A DNA stretch of 5,484 nucleotides from Clostridiales bacterium (GCA_012512355.1 JAAZEI010000316.1:1-5484), one strand, 5' to 3'; positions 1 through 5,443 are shown, counted from the stretch's first letter. Notes: generated from the letters alone by a model not told the origin. Made by a program: numbers and translations.

Positions 1-448
1 AAACCTGCGCGTCTTTATCATCTTTACTGGAGCCGACACGGCCGGAGTTGTGATAACCAAAGCCGATGTAGGCTTCAGCAGCTTCCAGCACAAGAGGCTG
101 AGCGGCCTCTTCTTCTTCAATGTCCGCAATAAGCTCAGGGTTGAGCGCATAGCTGACAGCATTGATGATCGCGTTGCTGGTGTAGGTGGCGCCGGTGTAC
201 ACATCGACATCGACATCGCCTTTTTCGACGATGGCAGCGGGAATCGCCTTCAGTGCTTCGCCTGCAATGGCCGGGGTCTCGTTTTGCTGTGTCACGGTGA
301 CCTGGGTAATTTTACCCTCTGTCACTTCAACACTGACGCTGACGGGGCCCATAAAGCCTTCGGCGGTGCCGGTCATCGTCTCTGCCATGGCTGTGGCCAT
401 GCCAAGTGCCAACAGGGCACAAACCAGGATGGTAAGGGTTTTTCTCAT
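1..448 (-). CDS. Secreted FMN-binding-domain flavoprotein (5' part; runs off left edge)
   Basis: The 149 codons in view begin with ATG at 448-446, preceded by GAGGAGG (complement of 459-465) at a 10-base spacing. Residues 1-22 form a signal peptide: RK, then a hydrophobic run, with a likely cut after AMA. There is no lipobox around Cys10. Residues about 25-100 match the FMN_bind family (PF04205), ending in DVYTGATYTS. This fits the flavinylation pattern D-x-x-[S/T]-G-A-T, so Thr88 is the expected site where ApbE would attach FMN through phosphodiester linkage. An acidic stretch (ADIEEEEAAQ) follows, then the start of a second segment (YIGFGYHNSGRVGSSKDDKD) that recalls a domain often following FMN_bind in clostridial proteins; that link is from memory. 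Such proteins carry electrons outside the membrane in Rnf-like or extracellular electron-transfer chains. The partner here is unknown. The gene is divergent from the PerR-like regulator. Confidence 0.82.
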   Translation of the reverse strand, partial: MRKTLTILVCALLALGMATAMAETMTGTAEGFMGPVSVSVEVTEGKITQVTVTQQNETPAIAGEALKAIPAAIVEKGDVDVDVYTGATYTSNAIINAVSYALNPELIADIEEEEAAQPLVLEAAEAYIGFGYHNSGRVGSSKDDKDAQV

Positions 449-487
449 GGGGCGGGAACCTCCTCAATATGATGAACTTCAAAAAAC

Positions 488-516
488 AGAATACTATAAA
501 TACAAGAAACAAACAA
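488..516 (-). promoter_or_regulatory. Possible promoter of the FMN-binding protein gene
   Basis: Read on the minus strand, TTGTTT (complement of 511-516) is followed after 17 bases by TATTCT (complement of 488-493). This would start transcription roughly 35 bases before the ATG at 448, in an AT-rich stretch. The match is moderate (4 of 6 at each box), so this is the best candidate rather than a sure promoter. Confidence 0.35.
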
Positions 517-579
517 TACTTTTTGAACACATATCACCTAAAGTCTCATCATTGTGTATAACGCCCAAGAAGTAACACC

Positions 580-588
580 TGATAATCA
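580..588. promoter_or_regulatory. Weak Fur-box-like half site in the divergent region
   Basis: TGATAATCA is a perfect 4-1-4 palindrome. Extended by one base (TGATAATCAT) it equals 10 consecutive positions of the classical Fur box. The flanks do not continue the match. It lies upstream of the putative promoters of both divergent genes. It may be a second binding site for a Fur-family regulator, but a site this short can arise by chance. Confidence 0.2.
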
Positions 589-637
589 TATCCTTTTAAA
601 TTGATCCTGAAAAATTAACGGCTATCCCCATCCTGTA

Positions 638-655
638 TTCCCCTGTTTTGGGGAA
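638..655. repeat. Short GC-rich inverted repeat between the divergent genes
   Basis: TTCCCC (638-643) and GGGGAA (650-655) are perfect 6-bp inverted arms around a 6-base loop (TGTTTT). Neither strand has a T-run after the hairpin, so it does not look like an intrinsic terminator. Its position about 45 bases upstream of the -35 box of the regulator gene would suit a binding site or a chance structure. Function is unknown. Confidence 0.35.
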
Positions 656-698
656 AGCATCGTAAAGCGGCAAGCAACCATCAGCCCTTTATTTTCAC

Positions 699-726
699 TT
701 GACATTTCTAAAAACAAGTGTATACT
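699..726 (+). promoter_or_regulatory. Strong sigma-A promoter of the PerR-like gene
   Basis: A perfect -35 box TTGACA (699-704) and a 5-of-6 -10 box TATACT (721-726) are 16 bases apart. Transcription would begin around 732-735, inside the palindrome at 730-748. It probably also drives the peroxiredoxin gene downstream, since I see no convincing promoter between the two genes. Confidence 0.82.
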
Positions 727-729
727 ATT

Positions 730-748
730 AGTAATGAGTCTTATTACT
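730..748. promoter_or_regulatory. Fur/PerR-like operator over the transcription start
   Basis: AGTAATGAG-T-CTTATTACT is a 9-1-9 inverted repeat with 8 of 9 pairs matching. This is the size and symmetry of Fur-family boxes, and 11 of its 19 bases equal the classical Fur box. It begins three bases after the -10 box, so a bound repressor would block initiation. The first gene downstream is itself a PerR-type regulator, so autoregulation is the natural reading. That is inference from position and symmetry; the sequence is not a close match to the published Bacillus Per box. Confidence 0.6.
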
Positions 749-754
749 GATTAT

Positions 755-761
755 GAAAGGA
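755..761 (+). promoter_or_regulatory. Ribosome binding site that favours a TTG start at 768
   Basis: GAAAGGA matches seven consecutive bases of the ideal Shine-Dalgarno sequence and sits 6 bases before TTG 768-770. It begins within and just after the in-frame ATG at 753. It therefore cannot serve that ATG, which has no purine-rich site upstream (only the palindrome). Confidence 0.6.
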
Positions 762-767
762 AAATCC

Positions 768-1151
768 TTGAAAGATAAATTGCAGCGCAACACCAAACAA
801 AGAGAGCTGGTTTTAAACGCCGTGCAAGCACGCCGCGACCACCCCAGCGCGGACGACATCTACCTGGAACTGCTGGAAAAATCCCCTGACATCAGCAAAG
901 GGACAGTCTATAGAAACCTCAGGCTGCTGAGCGAAAAGGGCCAAGTGCGGCAGATTGAACTATCAGATAAAGCTCGCTTTGACTGGCGCGAAGAGCCCCA
1001 CTACCATCTGCGCTGCTCCAAGTGCGGAACGCTCAGCGATGCCGCCATCGACTATGACGCGGCGCTGGATCGTCTGCTCAGCGAGTCATCCGGCTACCTG
1101 ATCACCCACCACCACACCGTTTTTGAAGGGCTATGTCCGCATTGCAGGTAA
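768..1151 (+). CDS. perR: PerR-type peroxide-responsive repressor (Fur family)
   Basis: With the TTG start this is a 127-residue Fur-family protein (PF01475), slightly short for the family, ending directly after the last zinc cysteine. An N-terminal winged helix contains the recognition segment ISKGTVYRNLRLLSEKG (42-58). Against Bacillus subtilis PerR, all ligands are found at a near-constant offset. The regulatory iron/manganese ligands are His25, Asp72, His78, His80 and Asp91. The structural zinc cysteines are Cys83, Cys86, Cys123 and Cys126. Asp72, in RFDW, stands where PerR has Asp85 and Fur has Glu. That residue is linked to peroxide sensing by iron-catalysed histidine oxidation, so PerR is favoured over Fur or Zur. 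The alternative ATG at 753 would add five residues but lacks a ribosome binding site. The gene likely represses itself through the palindrome at 730-748 and is likely cotranscribed with the peroxiredoxin 84 bases downstream. Confidence 0.85.
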   Translation: MKDKLQRNTKQRELVLNAVQARRDHPSADDIYLELLEKSPDISKGTVYRNLRLLSEKGQVRQIELSDKARFDWREEPHYHLRCSKCGTLSDAAIDYDAALDRLLSESSGYLITHHHTVFEGLCPHCR

Positions 1152-1161
1152 ATTGACTGGG

Positions 1162-1177
1162 GAAGCTTCACAGCTTC
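1162..1177 (+). other. Small hairpin between perR and the peroxiredoxin gene
   Basis: GAAGCT (1162-1167) and AGCTTC (1172-1177) form a 6-bp stem with a TCAC loop just after the perR stop codon. No T-run follows, so it should not end transcription. It might stabilise or process the joint message. The 84-base gap shows no good promoter: TTGACT at 1153 lacks a well-spaced -10 box, and TATATA at 1200 lacks a -35 box. Confidence 0.3.
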
Positions 1178-1235
1178 TGCATAGGTCACATTTGCCTTTT
1201 ATATAGAAAATTGACCAAAAGAAAGGAACATCAAC

Positions 1236-1928
1236 ATGGAAAACACACAAGCAGTCACCTACAACCGCATGCCGCTGATCGGAGATCCGGCCCCCGCCTT
1301 TACGGCTGTCACCACCCAGGGCAGCATCAACTTCCCGGAGGATTATAAGGGCAAATGGGTCATCCTATTCTCCCACCCCGCTGACTTTACACCGGTTTGC
1401 ACCACCGAATTCATGACCTTTGCCAAAATGTCGGATGAATTCAAAGCGCTCAACACCGAACTGGTTGGCCTGTCCGTCGACTCGCTGTATGCCCACATCG
1501 CTTGGCTGAGAAAGATTCAGGAGCTGGAGTGGAACGGCATGAAGGATATGGAAGTCAAGTTCCCGCTCATTGAAGACATCCGCATGGACGTTGCCAACAA
1601 GTACGGGATGATACAGCCCGGCCAGTCCAATACACAGGCTGTGCGCGCGGTCTTTATCGTTGACCCCAAGGGCATTATCCGCACCATCCTATACTATCCC
1701 CTGTCCACCGGCCGCAACTTTGACGAAATCAAGCGCATCATCCAGGCGCTGCAAAAGGCTGACAAGGACAGCGTGGCGACACCCGCAGATTGGCGTCCCG
1801 GCGACGATACGATCATCCCCACAGCCGGTTCCTGCGGCACAGCCAAGGACCGCATGGAGAGCACCGACGATGACAAGTACTGCCTGGACTGGTTCATGTG
1901 CTTTAAGAGAGAGCAAAAAGCGCAATAA
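1236..1928 (+). CDS. Peroxiredoxin, Prx6 / archaeal-type thioredoxin peroxidase subfamily
   Basis: This 230-residue cytoplasmic peroxidase should reduce hydrogen peroxide and organic hydroperoxides. The thioredoxin-fold AhpC/TSA domain (about 13-160) holds HPADFTPVCTTEF, where Cys55 is the peroxidatic cysteine in the PxxxTxxC motif. His47 and the R in QAVRAVF (Arg137) fit the Prx6-type active site. A C-terminal 1-cysPrx_C domain follows (about 160-222). Extra cysteines are Cys200, Cys216 and Cys222. The Cys-x5-Cys spacing of the last two equals that of Cys207/Cys213 in the Aeropyrum pernix thioredoxin peroxidase, so Cys216 may be the resolving cysteine, making it a functional 2-Cys enzyme despite its Prx6 body. 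The start has AGAAAGGA (1220-1227) 8 bases upstream. It follows perR and is probably in the same message, making peroxide induction likely. A terminator ends the unit 20 bases after the stop. Confidence 0.93.
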   Translation: MENTQAVTYNRMPLIGDPAPAFTAVTTQGSINFPEDYKGKWVILFSHPADFTPVCTTEFMTFAKMSDEFKALNTELVGLSVDSLYAHIAWLRKIQELEWNGMKDMEVKFPLIEDIRMDVANKYGMIQPGQSNTQAVRAVFIVDPKGIIRTILYYPLSTGRNFDEIKRIIQALQKADKDSVATPADWRPGDDTIIPTAGSCGTAKDRMESTDDDKYCLDWFMCFKREQKAQ

Positions 1929-1947
1929 CCTGCCAGAAAGTTCATCC

Positions 1948-1977
1948 AAGAGAGCCTGTTTTCAGGCTCTCTTTTTT
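1948..1977 (+). terminator. Intrinsic terminator after the peroxiredoxin gene
   Basis: A 10-bp perfect stem (1949-1958 with 1963-1972), extendable by one A-T pair, encloses a TTTT loop and runs into six T residues (1972-1977). It is a textbook rho-independent terminator that closes the perR-peroxiredoxin unit. Confidence 0.93.
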
Positions 1978-2007
1978 GATTGAAGCCTGTAAATTTAAGA
2001 ATGTTTC

Positions 2008-2036
2008 GGCCTATGGTTTTATTTTGTCTCATGGCC
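2008..2036 (+). other. Imperfect hairpin upstream of the FAS1 protein gene
   Basis: GGCC-T-ATG (2008-2015) pairs with CATGGCC (2030-2036), leaving one bulged T and a 14-base T-rich loop. It lies between the preceding terminator and the putative promoter, so it would not be in the FAS1 message if that promoter is right. No function can be assigned. Confidence 0.2.
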
Positions 2037-2065
2037 AAAACACTCCATTTGCGCGCGCACCAACA

Positions 2066-2095
2066 TTGTTTTAAACCGGCACCCAAAGGTTATAT
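2066..2095 (+). promoter_or_regulatory. Possible promoter of the FAS1 protein gene
   Basis: TTGTTT (2066-2071) is followed after 18 bases by TTATAT (2090-2095), inside an alternating TA run. A perfect TATAAT at 2097-2102 overlaps the same run but lacks a recognisable -35 box. The preceding gene ends in a strong terminator, so a promoter is needed somewhere in 1978-2144, and this is the best place for it. The exact boxes are uncertain. Confidence 0.45.
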
Positions 2096-2144
2096 ATATA
2101 ATGCACCATCAAGGTGTAATAATAAAAATATTGTAGGTATGAAA

Positions 2145-4394
2145 ATGAAAAAAAACCTGAAACTGTTTGTCAGCCTTCTCTTGAGCTTGATTCTGCTAAG
2201 CAGCGTCACCGTTTGGGCTGAGGACCAGAATATCATCGACATTGCATCGGGCAATGAAGATTTCAGCATCCTGGTGGCGGCCCTGCAACAGGCTGACCTG
2301 GTGGATGCCCTTTCTGTCGAAGGCCCTTTCACCGTCTTTGCACCGACCAACGAAGCCTTTAAAAAGCTATTTAATGAGCTTAAGATATTGCCGCTGGACC
2401 TCATCAACCACCCCCAGCTAGCGGAGGTACTCCTCTACCATGTGGTGCCCGGCAAGGTGCTAAGCACCGACCTGCAAGACGGCATGGAAGCCCAGACCCT
2501 GGGCGGCCATAACATCACAGTCGACCTGCGTGACGGCGTGAAAATCAACCAGGCTTCTGTCACCGCAGCCGACATTGAAGCCTCAAACGGCGTCATTCAT
2601 GTCATCGACACGGTGCTGGTGCCCGAGACCTTCCAGCTGGTCCCCGCGCAGACGGCACAGGAAGCGCCGGCGGCGCAAGCCGCTCCCGTAATTGAAGAGC
2701 CTGCAGTTCTTGAAGAAGCCGAAACACCTGAAGCTGCCCAAGCAGCTGAAACCGATCAGGATGTAGCCCCTCAGGATGAAACCGAGCAGCAGCCCGGAAC
2801 CATCGTAGAAGTCGCCGCCGCCAACAAGGATTTCAGCATCCTGATGCTGGCGCTCCAAAACGCGGGACTTGACCAGGCCCTGCAAAGCGAAGGCCCCTTC
2901 ACCGTCTTTGCCCCCACCGATGCCGCCTTTATGAAACTGCTGGGACAATTAAAGGTATCTCCCCTTGATTTGGTGGGCCATCCCCAGCTGACCGATGTGC
3001 TTCTGTATCATGTGGTATCGGGCAAGATCATGAGCACCGACCTGCAAGACCGCATGGAAGTTGATACCCTCAGCGGAGAAAAACTAACAGTGCATCTGGC
3101 TGAGGGCGTCAAAATAAATGATGCCGCCGTGATGACAGCTGACATCCCTGCCAGCAACGGCGTGATTCATGTCATTGACAGCGTGCTGGTGCCCCCGACT
3201 TTCGAGCTGGCACCCGAGCAGCCCGATCAAGTGCCTGAAGGCGCGATAGAGGCTGCAGTGCAGCATCCCTCCATCGTTGAGATCGCGGTGAGCAACCCCG
3301 ATTTCAGCACCCTGGCCGCGGCAGTGCAAAAGGCCGGCCTGCTGGAAGTCATCCAGGGCGAAGGCCCCTTCACCGTATTCGCGCCCACCAATGCCGCCTT
3401 TGACAAGCTGCTGGGCGAGCTGCAGATCTCAAAGCTTGACCTCATCAACCATCCCCAGCTCAAAGATGTGCTGCTCTATCATGTCCTGGCAGGGAAAATC
3501 ATGAGCACCGACCTGCAAAACGGCATGGAAGCCCAGACCCTGGGCGGCCAGAACATCACAGTCGATTTCACTGATGGCATCAAGGTCAATGATTCCACCA
3601 TCGTCGCGGCCGACATTGAGGCCAGCAATGGCGTGGTTCACATCATCGATACTGTCCTCATCCCCGACTCCTTCCAACTAGTGCCGAGTGAAACCGCGAA
3701 AGAAGATGAGCCCGCGCAGCAGCCCGAAGCCATAGAGCCGCTGCCGGCCACTGTCCTTGACATTGCCCTGTCAAGCCCCGACTTCACCACCCTGGTGGCG
3801 GCCCTGCAAAAGGCTGACCTGGTGGAAACCCTCGCAGGCGAAGGCCCCTTCACCGTATTTGCCCCCACCAACGCCGCATTTGAGAAGCTGCTGGCTGAGC
3901 TTGGCATCACGGCCGAAGATCTCCTCAATAATCCTCAATTGACCGATGTCCTCCTCTATCATGTGGTCCCCGGCATGGTGCTGAGCACCGACCTGCAAGA
4001 CGGCATGGAGGCCCAGACCCTGGGCGGCCAGAACATCACAGTCGACCTGAAAGACGGCGTCAAAATCAACGGTTCTGCCGTGACCGCGGCCGACCTGAAG
4101 GCCGGCAATGGCGTGATTCACGTGATTGATACAGTCCTGATCCCCGAGGGTTTTCAGCTGAGCCAGTACCGTGAGCTGACCGTCGGCAGTGAGGGCGACG
4201 ATGTGCTAAAACTCAAGCAGCGCTTTGTGGAGCTTGGTTACTACCGCGATGTCAAGCTGAGCAGCCGCTACACCGAAAAAACATCTGAGACCGTGCTGCG
4301 CTTTGAGCAGGACGCCGGCCTCCCCGCTGATGGCATCGCAGACAGCCAGATGCAGGAAGTGCTGTACTCAGACGCTGCCCCCAGGCAGCACTAA
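2145..4394 (+). CDS. Secreted four-domain fasciclin (FAS1) protein with C-terminal peptidoglycan-binding domain
   Basis: This 749-residue surface protein is predicted to be exported and held in the cell wall. Residues 1-25 form a signal peptide (KKN, hydrophobic core, cut after VWA). Four FAS1 domains (PF02469) lie at about 29-163, 219-353, 376-510 and 536-670. Each repeats FTVFAPT, VLLYHV and a variant of NGVIHVIDTVL. The linkers are 55, 22 and 25 residues, rich in Ala, Pro, Glu and Gln; the first is the longest and very acidic. Residues about 677-741 match a peptidoglycan-binding domain (PF01471): VGSEGDDVLKLKQRFVELGY, then TVLRFEQDAGLPADG. FAS1 domains mediate adhesion to proteins or glycans; the ligand here cannot be told. 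The start chosen is ATG 2145, seven bases after a weak AGG. ATG 2139 is too close to it, and in-frame codons further upstream would put a non-secretory stretch before the signal peptide. The gene stands alone between two terminators. Confidence 0.92.
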   Translation: MKKNLKLFVSLLLSLILLSSVTVWAEDQNIIDIASGNEDFSILVAALQQADLVDALSVEGPFTVFAPTNEAFKKLFNELKILPLDLINHPQLAEVLLYHVVPGKVLSTDLQDGMEAQTLGGHNITVDLRDGVKINQASVTAADIEASNGVIHVIDTVLVPETFQLVPAQTAQEAPAAQAAPVIEEPAVLEEAETPEAAQAAETDQDVAPQDETEQQPGTIVEVAAANKDFSILMLALQNAGLDQALQSEGPFTVFAPTDAAFMKLLGQLKVSPLDLVGHPQLTDVLLYHVVSGKIMSTDLQDRMEVDTLSGEKLTVHLAEGVKINDAAVMTADIPASNGVIHVIDSVLVPPTFELAPEQPDQVPEGAIEAAVQHPSIVEIAVSNPDFSTLAAAVQKAGLLEVIQGEGPFTVFAPTNAAFDKLLGELQISKLDLINHPQLKDVLLYHVLAGKIMSTDLQNGMEAQTLGGQNITVDFTDGIKVNDSTIVAADIEASNGVVHIIDTVLIPDSFQLVPSETAKEDEPAQQPEAIEPLPATVLDIALSSPDFTTLVAALQKADLVETLAGEGPFTVFAPTNAAFEKLLAELGITAEDLLNNPQLTDVLLYHVVPGMVLSTDLQDGMEAQTLGGQNITVDLKDGVKINGSAVTAADLKAGNGVIHVIDTVLIPEGFQLSQYRELTVGSEGDDVLKLKQRFVELGYYRDVKLSSRYTEKTSETVLRFEQDAGLPADGIADSQMQEVLYSDAAPRQH
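2229..2633 (+). repeat. FAS1 repeat 1 (405 bp)
   Basis: The first of four equal-length repeats in the FAS1 gene (residues 29-163). It is nearly identical to repeat 4 over two blocks: 2270-2305 (35 of 36 bases) and 2463-2528 (64 of 66 bases). In between the copies have drifted more. Confidence 0.85.
2799..3203 (+). repeat. FAS1 repeat 2 (405 bp), the divergent copy
   Basis: The second repeat (residues 219-353) has the same length and the same fold motifs (FTVFAPT, VLLYHVVSG, NGVIHVIDSVL). It is clearly diverged in the block where repeats 1, 3 and 4 are nearly identical: it reads EVDTLSGEKLTVHL instead of EAQTLGGxNITVD. Confidence 0.85.
3270..3674 (+). repeat. FAS1 repeat 3 (405 bp)
   Basis: The third repeat (residues 376-510). 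Bases 3504-3565 match repeat 4 at 60 of 62 positions. The helix just after FTVFAPT and the end of the domain are more individual. Confidence 0.85.
3750..4154 (+). repeat. FAS1 repeat 4 (405 bp)
   Basis: The fourth repeat (residues 536-670), followed directly by the peptidoglycan-binding domain. It shares long near-identical blocks with repeat 1 (3791-3826 and 3984-4049) and with repeat 3 (3984-4045). Confidence 0.85.
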
Positions 4395-4416
4395 GACAAG
4401 AGACGGCCTTTATGTG

Positions 4417-4441
4417 CCGGTTGAGTGAATTATTCAGCCGG
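4417..4441 (+). other. Hairpin after the FAS1 gene, without a T-run
   Basis: CCGGTTGA (4417-4424) pairs with TCAGCCGG (4434-4441), including one G-T pair. It lies between the FAS1 stop codon and the terminator and may protect the 3' end of the message. No T-run follows, so it is not itself a terminator. Confidence 0.35.
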
Positions 4442-4450
4442 AGCTGATGA

Positions 4451-4486
4451 AAACGAGCGGCACCGCGAGGTGCCGTTCGTTTATTT
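4451..4486 (+). terminator. Intrinsic terminator after the FAS1 protein gene
   Basis: Positions 4451-4464 pair with 4469-4482 in a 14-bp stem (one G-T pair) capped by a GCGA (GNRA-type) tetraloop. A short T-rich tail (TTTATTT) follows. It separates the FAS1 gene from the phosphodiesterase downstream. Confidence 0.88.
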
Positions 4487-4560
4487 GTATGTAAATATCA
4501 ATCTTCGTGTGCGTTGACACTGATGCTGATACACACATCAAGCAGCTATTTTGAAGCATG

Positions 4561-4590
4561 TTGACACCTATCTTTGTAAAGAGTTAGAGT
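4561..4590 (+). promoter_or_regulatory. Possible promoter of the phosphodiesterase gene
   Basis: A perfect TTGACA (4561-4566) is followed after 18 bases by TAGAGT (4585-4590, 4 of 6). Another TTGACA at 4514-4519 has no acceptable -10 box at the right distance. The predicted leader would be about 95 bases and would contain the inverted repeat at 4595-4638. Confidence 0.45.
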
Positions 4591-4594
4591 ACTA

Positions 4595-4638
4595 GAACAA
4601 AGAGAATCAGCGGATTGAGAACATGGCGCGCTTTGTTC
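4595..4638 (+). repeat. Inverted repeat in the leader of the phosphodiesterase gene
   Basis: GAACAAAG (4595-4602) and CTTTGTTC (4631-4638) are perfect 8-bp inverted arms 28 bases apart. They begin at about the expected transcription start. They could be paired operator half-sites or a leader stem; no known riboswitch or operator is recognised. Confidence 0.35.
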
Positions 4639-4690
4639 CAAACTCGTCCATCGATAGATAAAACACAACTTGAGAAGTCTGAGGAGCATT

Positions 4691-5443
4691 ATGTACATTC
4701 ATCCAAATATGCTGCGAAAACAAAACCGTTTGGTCGCCGGTCACAGGGGTATGAAATCATGTTATCCTGAGAACACGCTGCTATCCTTTGAAAAGGCCAT
4801 CGAGCTGGGCGTGGACATGCTGGAAATGGATTTAAACGTTTCAAAAGATGGTGAACTCGTCGTGATGCACGACCTGATCGTTGACCGCACGACGGACGGC
4901 ACAGGCGCTATCCGATCCTTAACATTAAACGAGTTAAAGCGTCTGAACGCAGGTGTAAAGATGGCGCCTGAATTCACGGGCCTTCAAATCCCTACTTTCG
5001 ATGAATTCTGTCAGCTGGTAGGGCAGCACCCCCATCTCCTTCTCAATGTTGAAATCAAGGATAAAACCGAGGAATGTACAAAGAAGGCCATCCGCACACT
5101 GAATAGATACAACTTAATCCCCATGTGCGTCTTTACCTGTTTTGATGCTGACATCCTGCGCTTGATCTATCAAAAGTACGATTTGCCGACCCAGGGATTT
5201 CCCGGCTTTAAGATGCAGCATTTTGAATACGGACTTAAAGGCACCCTGTCCTACATGAGCGCTGTGTGAATCGACATGGCTTCGCTGACTCCTGAGCGCG
5301 TTCAAGATTATGAGGACATGGCCATTCTGCCCTGGGCCTATTGTCCCGATGATGAACACTCTGCCGCCTACGCACTATATTGCGATGCCTGGCTGGTTAC
5401 AGCCAATAATCCGGAGCCGGCCATGAGGATATTTAAGCAATAG
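4691..5443 (+). pseudogene. Glycerophosphodiester phosphodiesterase (UgpQ-like), interrupted by in-frame TGA
   Basis: The frame from ATG 4691 (AGGAG 4 bases upstream) to TAG 5441-5443 covers 250 codons, the usual size of a cytoplasmic GDPD (PF03009). A TGA at 5267-5269 (codon 193) cuts it. The first 192 residues hold the catalytic set: GHRG (His18, Arg19), PENT (26-29), Glu45 and Asp47 in LEMDLNVSKDGELVVMHD with His60, and Glu121 in NVEIKD. After the TGA the same frame still reads the family's ending: LTPERVQDYEDMAILPWAY, then VTANNPEPA. There is no signal peptide, so it would hydrolyse glycerophosphodiesters inside the cell to glycerol-3-phosphate and an alcohol. The 192-residue product would lack the last strands and helices of the TIM barrel and is unlikely to work. 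Homologues often have Gly at the stop position, so GGA to TGA is a simple explanation. A sequencing error, or reading through TGA, remains possible. Confidence 0.8.

Noticed and set aside
50..575. Plus-strand open frames of 129-140 codons in the left region
   Set aside because: They run antisense to the FMN-binding protein gene, which has a signal peptide, a ribosome binding site and a recognisable domain. The plus-strand translations resemble nothing and lack ribosome binding sites.
638..655. TTCCCC/GGGGAA hairpin as a terminator
   Set aside because: There is no T-run after it on either strand, and both neighbouring genes point away from it.
1980..2144. N-terminal extension of the FAS1 protein to ATG 1980
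   Set aside because: It would place about 55 residues without a secretory character before a clean signal peptide, would begin right after a terminator and before the likely promoter, and has no good ribosome binding site.
2583..4121. Several minus-strand frames of 78-121 codons inside the FAS1 gene
   Set aside because: They recur with similar sequence at the same place in each repeat, as expected for shadow frames of a GC-rich repeated coding sequence.
2229..4154. The regular repeats as a CRISPR array or mobile element
   Set aside because: The units are 405-bp coding repeats in a single open frame encoding FAS1 domains; there are no short spacers and no transposase.
4514..4542. TTGACA at 4514 as the promoter of the phosphodiesterase gene
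   Set aside because: At 16-18 bases downstream there is only CATCAA/ATCAAG, which is a poor -10 box.
5267..5330. Selenocysteine insertion at TGA 5267
   Set aside because: No convincing SECIS hairpin is seen at the proper distance, and the position is not a known catalytic residue in the GDPD family, whose catalytic residues are all found earlier.
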